Shown in pieces: positions 15,280 through 24,109 of a stretch of DNA of 64,000 nt (the first letter of the stretch is position 1; each line of letters opens with the position of its first letter). The notes under the pieces are model-generated. The model was not told the DNA's origin, searched no databases, and was given only the letters and a program-made list of their open reading frames with translations. This DNA comes from Streptomyces sp. NBC_01214 (GTDB taxonomy: Bacteria; Actinomycetota; Actinomycetes; Streptomycetales; Streptomycetaceae). The stretch is taken from positions 1,178,001 to 1,242,000 of the forward strand of contig NZ_JAPEOS010000003.1 in assembly GCF_026340975.1 (NCBI RefSeq). Reading direction: 5' to 3'. The position numbers and the translations under genes are program-made.

Positions 15280-16304
15280 GCGTGGACCGCGGGGCGCGGT
15301 CGGGGCGCAGGCCCGCGCCCAGCCCCACGATCACCACCAGCAGGCCCAGCCACACGGCCGGGCCCGGGACCCCGCTGCCGGTGAGGACCCCCGCACCGGC
15401 CGCCGCCAGGGGTGCGATCCCGGTCAGCAGGCCGGCGCGACCGGCGCCCACGGCGGCCACCGTGCGGTAACCAGAGCAGGAAGGCCACCGCCGTCACCAT
15501 GACGGCGAGGTAGCCGGTGGCCGCCCACTGGGCCCGCCCCAGCGACGACAGCGCGGCAGGGCTTTCGAAGACGACCGTGAGCCCCGCCAGCATCAGCGCG
15601 CCCAGCCACACCGCGTGCACGGACACCCCCCACGCCCCGTGCCGGCGCAGCACCGGTACCGCGAGCAGGGTGAAGGCGGCCTCGCAGCCCAGTGCGAGGG
15701 CCGCCCAGGCCACTCCCGCGGCGTCCGTCCGGCCCGTTCCCTCGACCAGCACCGCTCCGGCCACCACCACTGGAGCCGCCAGCAGCACCCGGCGGCTGGG
15801 CCGTCGCCCTTCCAGGACGGGGCCGAGCAGACCCAGCAGGATCGGTACGGAGGCCACGGCGACGGCGATGACGGCCGGTTCGGCGTGCGCGACCCCGCGG
15901 ACCACGGCCACGTTGAACAGCACCAGCCCGGTCGCCGCGATCCCCGCCAGCCACAGCCACTCCCGTCCGCGCGGCCGGTGGATCGGCACCCGGGCGACCC
16001 GGGCCAGAGCGCACAGCAGCAGCGCGGCGGCCGCGTACCGGACGGCCTGGGTGGCGAACAGCGGGGCGTCGACGAGCGCCCGCGAGACCGTGACGCTGCT
16101 GCCGACCAGCGCCATCCCAGCGATTCCCGGAACCAGGTCACGGAACGCGGTGGATCCGGCGGGGGAGGCGGATCCGACGGGGGAGGCGGATCCGACGGGG
16201 GAGGCGGAGGCGGAGGCGGCGGGGGAGGCGGAGGCGGTGGTCGACTCGGAGGCCGTGGTCGAGGCGGACGAAGGGGCGGCGGTGGAAGCGGGCGGTGTCT
16301 GCAT
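15263..16304 (-). pseudogene. EamA/DMT-family exporter with a +1 frameshift
   Basis: Frame 1 reads a normal EamA transporter (GIAGMALVGSSVTVSRALVD ... VAVVRGVAHAEPAVIAVAVA ... YLAVMVTAVAFLLW) down to 15471, then leaves frame (LPHGGRRGRR). The other frame carries the expected last two helices (AAVGAGRAGLLTGIAPLAAA ... GPAVWLGLLVVIVGLGAGL) to the stop at 15263. Removing one A at 15469-15470 (GGTAACC to GGTACC) restores LWYRTVAAVGA and one continuous protein of about 346 residues. The N-terminus carries an unusual Ala/Ser/Thr-rich extension from an 18-bp tandem repeat. Divergent from a MocR regulator, whose family often controls such neighbours. Could be a real mutation or a base-call error. Confidence 0.8.
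16152..16205 (-). repeat. 18-bp tandem repeat, 3 copies, in the exporter N-terminus
   Basis: GGATCCGACGGGGGAGGC at 16170-16187 and 16188-16205, with a one-base variant at 16152-16169. On the coding strand it gives ASPVGS ASPVGS ASPAGS ahead of the first membrane helix; the flanking 16206-16240 is a looser GGC/GGA repeat. Unit length is a multiple of three. Confidence 0.9.
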
Positions 16305-16333
16305 GGGATTCAGCGTGGCCGCACAATGGCCCC

Positions 16334-17863
16334 ATGAGCAGGTCCAAAGAAGGCGTCACCCAGGGGTCCAAAAGCCCGAGCGGCTCGGACTTCCTACAGC
16401 TCGACGTCGGCCAGGCCCCACCGGGCGGCCGCACCGAATGGCTGGCGGGCCGGCTCCGCGCAGCCATCGCCGACGGCACCCTCCCGATCGGCAGCCGGCT
16501 CCCGGCCAGCCGCGTCCTCGCCGCCGAACTGCGCGTCTCCCGGGGGCTCGTCACCGAGGCCTACCAGCGCCTCGCCGAGACCGGCCAGGTCAGCGGCCGC
16601 GGCCGGGGCGGCACCGTGGTCGTCGCCGCCCCGCCACCGGCGGCCACCCCCTCCCGCCCACCGGAGCGCGGTGGGCTCGTCGACGCCCTGCGCGCCGTGC
16701 CGTGCCGGATCGACCTCTCGCCCGGGGTCCCCGACCTCACCGCCTTCCCGCGTACGGCCTGGCTGCAAGCCGAGCGCCGGGTCCTCGCCTCGCTCACCCC
16801 GGCCGACTTCGGCTACGGGAACCCCCAGGGCGCGCCCGCACTGCGCGGGGCGGTCGTCGGCTGGCTGGCCCGGAACCGAGGGATCCGGGCCGACCCCGAC
16901 GAGGTGGTCGTGGTCGCGGGCGTCGCCCAGGCGCTGGCGCTGCTGGCGCACGTCCTGCGGGAGGAAGGCGTCCAGCGGATCGCGGTGGAGGACCCGGGCT
17001 CGCTGGGCGCCCGGCAGCAACTGGAGTACGGGCGCCTGGAGGCGGTCCCCGTACGGGTGGACGAGGCCGGGCTGGACGTGGGGGCGCTGCGGGCGAGCGG
17101 GGCGGGGGCCGTCCTGCTCACCCCGGCGCACCAGTTCCCGACCGGGGTCGTCCTCGACGGCGAGCGCCGCCGGGAGCTGCTCGGCTGGGCGGCCGCCGGG
17201 GGACTGGTCATCGAGGACGACTACGACGCCGAGCACCGCTATGACCGGGCCCCCGTCCCCGCGCTGCGCGCCCTGCTGCCCGAGGCGGTCTGCTACGCCG
17301 GCAGCGTGTCCAAGCTGCTCGCCCCCGCCCTGCGCCTGGGCTGGCTGCTGGTCCCGCCGCACCTGCGCGACGCCGTGACCGCCGCCAAGCGCTACGCCGA
17401 CCTCGGCAATCCGGTCCTCGCGCAGCTGGTCCTCGCCCGGCTGATGGACTCGGGCGAACTGGAACGGCACCTGCGCTTCGTCCGGCGCCGCCACCGCCGC
17501 CGCCGCGACGCCATGCTCCGGGCCGTCGCCGAGCTGCTGCCCGGCGCCCGGGTGCACGGCGCGGCGGCCGGGCTGCACCTGATGATCACCTTCGACGGCG
17601 CCGGCTTCGACGACACGGCCCTGGCCACGGCGGCCCTGGCCCTGGGGGTCAAGACCCACCCGCTGTCCTGGCACCGGGTCCGGCCCGGCCCGCCGGGCCT
17701 GATCCTCGGCTACGCGGCGGGCTCGGCCGGAGAGATCGAAGAGGGCATCGCCACCCTGGCCAAGGCCCTGAAGGGGGTCCCGGGCGGGCCCCCGGAAACC
17801 GGTCGGAAAGTTTTTCCGGAACGGCGGCAACCTCCCGGGGGGTCGCGCGTCGTGCGGGGGTGA
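16334..17863 (+). CDS. MocR-type transcriptional regulator (GntR HTH fused to aminotransferase)
   Basis: 509 residues. N-terminal winged helix (about 30-95): AIADGTLPIGSRLPASRVLA then LRVSRGLVTEAYQRLAE. C-terminal fold-type I aminotransferase-like domain (110-475) with DDYDAEHRYD and PLP lysine in YAGSVSKLLAPALRLGWL. The family binds PLP and activates or represses neighbouring genes in response to vitamin B6 or amino compounds. The start is only 29 bp from the divergent EamA start, so the operator must lie in or beside this gap. The C-terminal 30 residues are a Pro/Arg tail. Confidence 0.9.
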   Translation: MSRSKEGVTQGSKSPSGSDFLQLDVGQAPPGGRTEWLAGRLRAAIADGTLPIGSRLPASRVLAAELRVSRGLVTEAYQRLAETGQVSGRGRGGTVVVAAPPPAATPSRPPERGGLVDALRAVPCRIDLSPGVPDLTAFPRTAWLQAERRVLASLTPADFGYGNPQGAPALRGAVVGWLARNRGIRADPDEVVVVAGVAQALALLAHVLREEGVQRIAVEDPGSLGARQQLEYGRLEAVPVRVDEAGLDVGALRASGAGAVLLTPAHQFPTGVVLDGERRRELLGWAAAGGLVIEDDYDAEHRYDRAPVPALRALLPEAVCYAGSVSKLLAPALRLGWLLVPPHLRDAVTAAKRYADLGNPVLAQLVLARLMDSGELERHLRFVRRRHRRRRDAMLRAVAELLPGARVHGAAAGLHLMITFDGAGFDDTALATAALALGVKTHPLSWHRVRPGPPGLILGYAAGSAGEIEEGIATLAKALKGVPGGPPETGRKVFPERRQPPGGSRVVRG

Positions 17864-17906
17864 AGGGCGCAGAACCGCGTCCTCGCCCCGACCGTGGAGA
17901 ACCACC

Positions 17907-18359
17907 GTGAAGAACCCCAAGCCCGTCCCCCCGGCCTTCCGTCGGACGGCCGTCACCGCTGCCGCCGCCGCAGCGGCCGTCGCCCTCGCGGGTCCCGCCT
18001 TCGCCGCGAGCGGGGGCTCGGCCGCGCCCTCCCCGTCGGTCAGCGTGCCGGCCAGCGCGTCGCCGACCGCGGGCGGGCCCAAGCCCTCCCCGTCGGTGAG
18101 CACCCCGCCGAGCGCGGGCTCGGACACCCGGAGCGCGTCCCCCAGCGCCGCGCCCAGTGCCCGTCCGTCGGCCCCCTCGGACGCCCGGCCCAGCGCGTCG
18201 CCCTCCGAGCCCGGTGCCGCACCTGCCGCACCCGGCGCGGCGGAGCTCGCGCATACTGGCTCCTCGGCGACGACCATCGCCATGGGAGCGGGGGCCACGG
18301 TCCTGGTCCTCGCCGGCGCGGGAGCCCTGTACGCCGTACGGCGCCGCGCGAACAGCTGA
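17907..18359 (+). CDS. Sortase-anchored Ser/Pro-rich surface protein (LAHTG signal)
   Basis: 150 residues. Signal peptide: FRRTAVTAAAAAAAVALAGP ending AFA (residue 33); then a 75-residue Pro/Ser/Ala tract; then LAHTGSS (114-120), hydrophobic helix AMGAGATVLVLAGAGALYAV and basic RRRANS. This is a canonical cell-wall sorting signal of the LAxTG type used by class E sortases of Streptomyces. No folded domain, so it may be a wall spacer or adhesin stalk. GTG start. The sigma factor gene follows 8 bp after the stop, forming an operon. Confidence 0.85.
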   Translation: MKNPKPVPPAFRRTAVTAAAAAAAVALAGPAFAASGGSAAPSPSVSVPASASPTAGGPKPSPSVSTPPSAGSDTRSASPSAAPSARPSAPSDARPSASPSEPGAAPAAPGAAELAHTGSSATTIAMGAGATVLVLAGAGALYAVRRRANS

Positions 18360-18367
18360 GGAACCCC

Positions 18368-19030
18368 GTGCTCCAACTCGCTTCACCCGGCGGCCCCCTC
18401 ACGCCCGGCTTCGGCCGGGCGTGGCGGGGCCTTTGGTCGTTGCTGCGCCGGGACCGTTCCGCCCCGCCGGCCTCCCCGCGGTCGTACGGGTCCCCGTACG
18501 GCTCCTCGTCGCCCTACGACCCCACGGGCCACGGCGACCAGCGGCCGCCCACCGTCACCGAGCTCTACCACGCGCACCGTTTGCGGATGGTCCGGCTCGC
18601 GGTGTTGCTCGTCGACGACCTGGCCACCGCCGAGGACGTGGTCCAGGACGCCTTCACCGCCCTCTACCGGCGGCACGGGGAGCAGATCGCCGAGGTCGAC
18701 AACGCCCTGGGCTACCTGCGCACCGCGGTGGTCAACACCTCGCGCTCGGTGCTGCGCCGTCGGCGCACCGTCCGGGCCTGGACCCCGCCCGCGGCTGCCG
18801 ACATACCGTCCGCAGAGGACCACGTGGTCCTGGACGAGGCGCACCGCGAGGTGCTCGCCGCGCTCGGCCGGCTCACGCCGCGCCGGCGTCAGGTGCTGGT
18901 GCTGCGGTATTGGGCCGATCTCAGCGAAGCGGAGATCGCGGCCACCCTCGGGATCAGCCGGGGAGCGGTGAAGTCCAACGCGAGCCGCGGACTGGACGCC
19001 CTGGAACGGATTCTGGAGGGACGGATATGA
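18368..19030 (+). CDS. ECF-type RNA polymerase sigma factor (SigE/SigM-like family)
   Basis: 220 residues. Sigma region 2 about 66-130 (ELYHAHRLRMVRLAVLLVDD, EDVVQDAFTALYRRHG, GYLRTAVVNTSRSVLRRRR) and region 4 about 160-215 (LGRLTPRRRQVLVLRYWADL, SEAEIAATLGISRGAVKSN). The N-terminal 60 residues are a Ser/Tyr/Pro extension not needed by the fold; a later start is possible but none overlaps the upstream gene as neatly. ATGA overlap with the next gene at 19027-19030 implies coupling with a likely antagonist. Confidence 0.9.
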   Translation: MLQLASPGGPLTPGFGRAWRGLWSLLRRDRSAPPASPRSYGSPYGSSSPYDPTGHGDQRPPTVTELYHAHRLRMVRLAVLLVDDLATAEDVVQDAFTALYRRHGEQIAEVDNALGYLRTAVVNTSRSVLRRRRTVRAWTPPAAADIPSAEDHVVLDEAHREVLAALGRLTPRRRQVLVLRYWADLSEAEIAATLGISRGAVKSNASRGLDALERILEGRI

Positions 19031-19536
19031 CGCGTGACGGCGAGCGCCCCGTCGAGCGCCGGCTGCGGCAGGCCCTCGATGCGCGCGCGGACGGCATCGA
19101 CGTCCGCCGGCTGCGGCCCGCGGAGCCGCCGGGGGCACACCTGGGACGGCTGCCGATGGCCGGGTTGCGGCGGTTCGCGCTGCCGCTGGCGGGCCTGGCG
19201 GCGGCAGCGGCCGCCGGGATCGGGTACCTGCTGCTCGCCCCGGATCCGTCGCCCGAGCCGGGGCTGCCGGCCACCCCGCCGCGGATCACGGCTCCCGGCC
19301 CGTCCCCGCAGGACCCGACGTCACCCGCGCCGCAACCCTCCGGATCGGGGCGGCGGACCCCGTCCGTGTCCTCGCCTCCCACCGGGTCGGTGAGCCCGTC
19401 CCCGTCGGTCCCGGCCTCGCCCAGGGCGTCGCGGTCGGGGGCGGAGCCCCCATCGGCGAGCCCGTCCGCCGCACGGGGAGGCATCACCGGAGGCATCACC
19501 ACCTCCTCGCCCCCGCCGAGCCCCACCCCGCGGTAG
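19027..19536 (+). CDS. Single-pass membrane protein, candidate anti-sigma factor
   Basis: 169 residues: cytoplasmic N-terminus of about 47 residues (RPVERRLRQALDARADGIDV), one TM helix (RFALPLAGLAAAAAAGIGYL, about 49-68), and a 100-residue extracytoplasmic Pro/Ser/Thr tail. The topology and coupling to the sigma gene fit a membrane-bound anti-sigma factor, but there is no zinc-binding HxxxCxxC motif, so that role is inference from context. The tail resembles the low-complexity tract of the sortase substrate two genes upstream. Confidence 0.7.
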   Translation: MTRDGERPVERRLRQALDARADGIDVRRLRPAEPPGAHLGRLPMAGLRRFALPLAGLAAAAAAGIGYLLLAPDPSPEPGLPATPPRITAPGPSPQDPTSPAPQPSGSGRRTPSVSSPPTGSVSPSPSVPASPRASRSGAEPPSASPSAARGGITGGITTSSPPPSPTPR

Positions 19537-19559
19537 GCCCCGTCAGAGGGGCCGCCCGG

Positions 19560-20012
19560 TCAGCCCCGGAGGTTCTCCACCGCCGTGACCAGCGGGGCGA
19601 GTTCAGGGATGCGCGAGGCGTCGTCCAGGGCCTCGCGCAGGGCGGTGTCGTTGGTGGGGCGGGCCGCGGCCAGGAGGGTCAGGCCCGCCTCGCTGACGTC
19701 GGTGTAGATGCCCCGACGGTCGGTGTCGCAGATGTAGCGGTTCAGCAGGCCGCGGTCCTCCAACCTGCTCACCAGCCGGGTCGTCGCGCTCTGGCTGAGC
19801 ACCACCGAGTCGGCGACCTGGTGCATCCGGAGGTGACCGCCCGGGCCGTTGTGCTGGCGGCTGAGGACGTCGAGCAGTGAGTACTCGCGCACGCTCAGGC
19901 CGTGGCCGGCCTGCAGGGCCCGTTCGATGTGCGCCTCGATCCGCCCGTGCAGGAGGGAGAGGGCGCACCAGCCCTGGGAAAGGGCGGTGAGCGCGCCGTC
20001 CGTGGCCGTCAT
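19560..20012 (-). CDS. MarR-family transcriptional regulator
   Basis: 150 residues. Winged helix with recognition region HQVADSVVLSQSATTRLVSR and wing LLNRYICDTDRRGIYTDVSE; N-terminal dimerisation helix LSQGWCALSLLHGRIEAHIE. Start MTATDG at 20012. Divergent from an MFS exporter at 20251; MarR proteins usually repress such neighbours and release on ligand binding. The gap carries a TGCAA array that probably includes its operator. Confidence 0.9.
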   Translation of the reverse strand: MTATDGALTALSQGWCALSLLHGRIEAHIERALQAGHGLSVREYSLLDVLSRQHNGPGGHLRMHQVADSVVLSQSATTRLVSRLEDRGLLNRYICDTDRRGIYTDVSEAGLTLLAAARPTNDTALREALDDASRIPELAPLVTAVENLRG

Positions 20013-20071
20013 GGGTTCCTCCGTCGAAGCGTCCAGGGCTGGGGTGTGTGACCACCAGGATAGTCCACATG

Positions 20072-20129
20072 TGCAATAGCCCGCGCTTGCAAATATCCCG
20101 CGTCTGCAACTAACGTTGGACGCATGCAA
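20072..20129. promoter_or_regulatory. Array of four TGCAA motifs in the marR/MFS gap
   Basis: TGCAA at 20072, 20088, 20105 and 20125 (spacings 16, 17 and 20 bp), within AT-richer sequence between the MarR (start 20012) and MFS (start 20251) genes. The second copy sits in TTGCAAATA. This is a plausible operator and promoter zone for both genes. Confidence 0.45.
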
Positions 20130-20250
20130 GCGGCGACCGCAATGAATCGCCCTCGACCGCAACCGATCGCTCTCGATCGCCCTCGATCGCGAACACGCCG
20201 TCGCCCCGCCGCACCCCGCACCACCACCTCCCCTGAAGGACACCTTCCCC

Positions 20251-21483
20251 ATGCCCCTCGCACTCCTCGCCCTCGCCGTCGGGGCCTTCGGGATCGGCAC
20301 CACCGAATTCGTGATCATGGGCCTGCTCCCCGAGGTCGCCGGCACGTACGGGGTCTCGATCCCCACCGCGGGCTTCCTGGTCACCGGCTACGCCCTCGGC
20401 GTCGTCCTCGGCGCGCCCCTCATGACCGTGCTCGGCACCCGCATTCCCCGCAAGCGCATGCTGATGCTGCTTATGGGCCTCTTCGTCGCGGGCAACGTGC
20501 TCTCCGCCCTCGCCCCCGCCTTCGGCGTCATGCTCGCCGGCCGCGTCGTCGCCTCGCTCGCCCACGGCGCCTTCTTCGGCATCGGCGCGGTCGTCGCCGC
20601 CGAACTCGTCGCCCCCGAGAAGAAGGCCGGCGCGATCGCCATGATGTTCACCGGACTGACGGTCGCCAACGTCGTCGGCGTCCCCCTCGGCACGTTCGTC
20701 GGGCAGACCCTCGGCTGGCGCGTCACCTTCCTGATCGTCGCCGCGCTCGGCGTCGCCGGTCTGCTCGGCATCGCCCGGCTGGTACCCGAGCTGCCCCGGC
20801 CCGAGGGCGGGGTGCGGATCCGCCGCGAGCTCGCCGCCTTCCGCAACGTCCAGGTGCTGCTCGCGATGGCGATGACCGTCCTCGGCTTCGGCGGCGTCTT
20901 CGCTGCGATCACCTACATCACCCCGATGATGACCGACGTCGCCGGCTTCGCCGACGCCTCCGTCACCTGGCTCCTCGTCCTCTTCGGCCTGGGCATGGTC
21001 GTCGGCAACCTCATCGGCGGCCGGTACGCCGACCGCGCGCTGATGCCGATGCTGTACGTGGCCCTGGGCGCCCTGGCCGTCACCCTCGCCGTCTTCACCC
21101 TCACCGCCCACACCAAGGTCGGTGCCGCGCTCACCCTCGTCCTGATCGGCGCCCTCGGCTTCGCCACCGTCCCGCCGCTCCAGAAGCGCGTCCTGGACCA
21201 GGCCGCCGGGGCGCCCACCCTGGCCTCGGCCGTCAACATCGGCGCCTTCAACCTCGGCAACGCCCTTGCCGCCTGGCTCGGCGGGCTGGTGATCGCCGCC
21301 GGCCTCGGCTGGACCGCCCCCAACTGGGTCGGCGCGGCGCTGGCCGCCTCCGCCCTGGTGCTCGCCCTGGCTTCCGGCGCGCTGGAACGCCGTACGGCGC
21401 GGCGCGCGGCCCCCGGCGCCCGGGGCACGGCCGTGGCGGCCGGCGCACCCGGGGCGACCGCGGCCGTCCCCGCCCACCACTGA
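20251..21483 (+). CDS. MFS drug:H+ antiporter (AraJ/Cmx-like, 12 TM)
   Basis: 410 residues. Starts FGIGTTEFVIMGLLPEVAG, the signature of DHA1 exporters of the AraJ/YdhP/Cml type; motif A-like region GAPLMTVLGTRIPRKRML; motif C-like TGLTVANVVGVPLGTFVGQ. Twelve hydrophobic segments. Likely exports a hydrophobic compound that induces the adjacent MarR. Disordered Ala/Arg tail at the C-terminus. ATG chosen at the beginning of helix 1. Confidence 0.9.
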   Translation: MPLALLALAVGAFGIGTTEFVIMGLLPEVAGTYGVSIPTAGFLVTGYALGVVLGAPLMTVLGTRIPRKRMLMLLMGLFVAGNVLSALAPAFGVMLAGRVVASLAHGAFFGIGAVVAAELVAPEKKAGAIAMMFTGLTVANVVGVPLGTFVGQTLGWRVTFLIVAALGVAGLLGIARLVPELPRPEGGVRIRRELAAFRNVQVLLAMAMTVLGFGGVFAAITYITPMMTDVAGFADASVTWLLVLFGLGMVVGNLIGGRYADRALMPMLYVALGALAVTLAVFTLTAHTKVGAALTLVLIGALGFATVPPLQKRVLDQAAGAPTLASAVNIGAFNLGNALAAWLGGLVIAAGLGWTAPNWVGAALAASALVLALASGALERRTARRAAPGARGTAVAAGAPGATAAVPAHH

Positions 21484-21536
21484 TCCGCCCCCTTCCCCCG
21501 TACGCACGCACCCCCGCCCGCAAGGAGAAGCACCGC

Positions 21537-21977
21537 ATGTCCACCCCCGCGCCCACCACCACCCGTACCGCCGTCGCCCCGCTGACCACCGAGGACGCCG
21601 AGCTGCTCGTCGCCACCGCCACGGCCGCTGCCGCAGCGGCCGGGGCCACGGTCAGCGTCACCGTCCTCGACGCCGGTGGCCACCTGCTCGCCTTCCGCCG
21701 GGACGACCGCGCCGTGCTGATCTCCGGCGAGACCAGCACCCGCAAGGCCTACACCGCGCTCCAGCTGAACGCGCCCACCGCCGACCTCGTCGATGCCGTC
21801 CGGCCGGGCGGCCCCTTCCACACCCTGCCCACGGCCCTCGACCGGCCCCTGCTGTTCATCGCGGGCGGGCTGCCCGTCCACCGCGACGGCCGCCTCATCG
21901 GCGCCATCGGCGTCGGCGGCGGCGCCCCCGAGCAGGACCACGGCTTCGCCGCCGCCGCGCGGGACGCCCTCGTCTGA
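21537..21977 (+). CDS. GlcG/HbpS-family (DUF336) protein
   Basis: 146 residues. LTTEDAELLVATATAAAAAA, VSVTVLDAGGHLLAFRRDD, SRKAYTA-type segment (TSTRKAYTALQL) and IGAIGVGGGAPEQDH mark the HbpS/GlcG fold. HbpS itself is an extracellular haem-binding octamer partner of SenS/SenR, but this copy has no signal peptide and is more like the cytoplasmic GlcG group. AAGGAGAAG precedes the ATG. It follows the MFS gene by 53 bp and may share its transcript. Confidence 0.82.
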   Translation: MSTPAPTTTRTAVAPLTTEDAELLVATATAAAAAAGATVSVTVLDAGGHLLAFRRDDRAVLISGETSTRKAYTALQLNAPTADLVDAVRPGGPFHTLPTALDRPLLFIAGGLPVHRDGRLIGAIGVGGGAPEQDHGFAAAARDALV

Positions 21978-22036
21978 GACCGCCGGGTCGCGCACCCGTG
22001 TCCCCCGTGCCACGTTGGTACGGGGGACAGGGGCAG

Positions 22037-23677
22037 ATGATGAGCACACCGAGACGGCACGAGAGGTTCCGCACCATCGCGACGGCAACGGTCGCCGCGC
22101 TGGTCACCCTTGCCCTCCCGGGCTGCACGGCCGCCTCGGACGAGGCGCGCGCCCCCGGTGACCCGGGCTCATCCACCGCCTCCGCCACCACGGCGGCGGT
22201 CCCGGCCGAGGCCGCCCCCACCCCCACCCCCACGCCGAGCCCGACCTACCCCTTGTCCACCGCCCCGCGCACCATCCCGGCGGTACGGGAGCACGTGCCC
22301 GCCCGTGGGCCCGGCTGGAAGCCCACCCCCGACGCCCGCGTCGTCGTCGCCCCGGACGACACCGCAGCGCTCTCCGACGAGGCCAAGCTGCTCGCCGGTG
22401 AACTGCGCATCGGATACGGGGCGTCGACGGCGCCGCGCGCCGGTGACGTGGAGCTGTCCCTGGACGCGGGCTCCCCGGGAGGGCCCGAGTCGTACACCAT
22501 GGACGTCAAGGACGGCCGCGTCCGGATCAACGGCCCCGACCAGGCCGGGGTCTTCTACGGCACCCGCACCCTCAAGCAAGCGGTCAAGGGCGCCGGTTCG
22601 GCCCCCGAGGGCACCGTGCGCGACGCCCCCGCCAAACCGCAGCGCGGCCTCAACCTCGACATAGCCCGCAAGCACTTCAGCCCGGACTGGATCGAGGACC
22701 GGCTGCGCGAGATGGCCGACCTCAAGCTCAACCAGCTCGGCCTGCACTTCTCCGACGACCAGGCCTTCCGCATCCAGTCCAACACGCACCCCGAGATCGT
22801 CTCCACCCCGCACCTCACCAAGGCCCAGGTCCGCGAGATCAACGCGCTCGCCGCCCGGCTGCACATCACGGTGGTTCCCGAGATCGACTCGCCCGGCCAC
22901 CTCGGCGCGGTCCTGCGCGCCCACCCCGACCTGCAGCTGCGCGACACGCAGGGGAGGGCGGTCAAGGGGGCCGTGGACATTTCCAACCCGGCCTCCGCCA
23001 AGCTGGTGGACGAGCTGCTGCGCGAGTACCTTCCGCTCTTCCCCGGCGGGTCCTGGCACCTGGGCGCAGACGAGTACCAGGCGCTGGTCTACCGCGACCC
23101 GCAGGCCTCCTTCCCCCAGCTCGCCCGGGCCGCCCAGCAGCGGTACGGCCCCTCGGCGCGGGTCCAGGACCTGGCGACGGGCTGGCTGAACGACCGCGCC
23201 GCCGTGGTCCGGCCGTCGGGCAAGGCGCTCAAGGCGTGGAACGACGGGTTCTTCGCGGGCGGGGTGACGAGCGCCGCCAAGGACATCCAGGTCGAGTACT
23301 GGACCGGCAAGGAGAACGGCGCCCGGCCGCCGCTGGAGTACCTGCGCGAGGGCCGCAAGGTCGTCAACCTCAACGACGAGTTCCTCTACTACGTGCTGGG
23401 GGAGCCCAACGAGTTCACGTACCCCACCGGGAAGCGGATCTACGAGCAGTGGACCCCGCTCGTCCTGCGCGGCACGACCCCCGTCCCGGCCTCGTACGGG
23501 CCGCAGATCCTGGGCGGGCGCCTCGCCGTCTGGAGCGACCTCGCCGGCGCCCAGACCCAGGCCCAGGTGGCCGCGGGCATCCAGGCTCCGCTGGCCGCGC
23601 TCTCCCAGAAGGTGTGGGACGCGCGCACGCCCCAGCTGCCCTGGACCGACTTCAAGGCCCTCGCCGACCGGCTCTGA
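22037..23677 (+). CDS. GH20 beta-N-acetylhexosaminidase, lipoprotein
   Basis: 546 residues. Lipoprotein signal ATVAALVTLALPGC with predicted lipidated Cys30, then a Pro/Thr linker. Family 20 N-terminal domain (about 75-185) and TIM barrel from LNLDIARKHFSPDWIEDRLR; catalytic pair Asp345-Glu346 in WHLGADEYQ; further barrel features VVPEIDSPGHLGAV and WNDGFF. It should release terminal GlcNAc or GalNAc from chitooligosaccharides or glycans on the outer face of the membrane. Two ATGs in tandem (22037, 22040) after GGGGGACAGGGG. Confidence 0.92.
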   Translation: MMSTPRRHERFRTIATATVAALVTLALPGCTAASDEARAPGDPGSSTASATTAAVPAEAAPTPTPTPSPTYPLSTAPRTIPAVREHVPARGPGWKPTPDARVVVAPDDTAALSDEAKLLAGELRIGYGASTAPRAGDVELSLDAGSPGGPESYTMDVKDGRVRINGPDQAGVFYGTRTLKQAVKGAGSAPEGTVRDAPAKPQRGLNLDIARKHFSPDWIEDRLREMADLKLNQLGLHFSDDQAFRIQSNTHPEIVSTPHLTKAQVREINALAARLHITVVPEIDSPGHLGAVLRAHPDLQLRDTQGRAVKGAVDISNPASAKLVDELLREYLPLFPGGSWHLGADEYQALVYRDPQASFPQLARAAQQRYGPSARVQDLATGWLNDRAAVVRPSGKALKAWNDGFFAGGVTSAAKDIQVEYWTGKENGARPPLEYLREGRKVVNLNDEFLYYVLGEPNEFTYPTGKRIYEQWTPLVLRGTTPVPASYGPQILGGRLAVWSDLAGAQTQAQVAAGIQAPLAALSQKVWDARTPQLPWTDFKALADRL

Positions 23678-23683
23678 CCGGTC

Positions 23684-23998
23684 CTACGGCCGCCCCGTGC
23701 GGTCGACGCGCACGCGGCGGCGCTGGACCCACTGGCCGAGCAGTGGCAGCGCCAGGAGCACCGCGGACGTCCAGACGGCGGCGAAGACCCAGATCAGGAG
23801 CCGGGAGACGGTGAGCGAGGCCGCCACGAACAGCACCGCCGCCGTCGCACCGAGCAGCCAGGCGGCCACCGTGCGGTGACGCCGGTGCGACGTGGCGGAC
23901 CGCAGGATCCGGTCGAGGGAACGGTCACCCTTGAGTTCGGCCTCGATCGCCGAGAGGGCGCGCTGCTCGCGATCGGAGAGTCCGGCTCCGTCCATCAC
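23684..23998 (-). CDS. DUF3040 membrane protein
   Basis: 104 residues. LSDREQRALSAIEAELKGDR is the DUF3040 signature, followed by two TM helices (TVAAWLLGATAAVLFVAASL; LLIWVFAAVWTSAVLLALPL). Actinobacterial family of unknown function, often co-regulated with cell-envelope genes. GTG at 23998 has GGAGG 6 nt upstream; ATG at 23995 is equally possible. Convergent with the GH20 gene, 6 bp apart. Confidence 0.85.
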   Translation of the reverse strand: MMDGAGLSDREQRALSAIEAELKGDRSLDRILRSATSHRRHRTVAAWLLGATAAVLFVAASLTVSRLLIWVFAAVWTSAVLLALPLLGQWVQRRRVRVDRTGRP

Positions 23999-24109
23999 GG
24001 CGTACCTCCGCCGGCTGCTGCCGTCGGGCGCGGGTCGCAGCCTCTGGCCAGGGGAATACCCTGCCTGACGCGGCCCAACCCCGGAGGACGCCGTGACTGC
24101 GGGCCCCGG

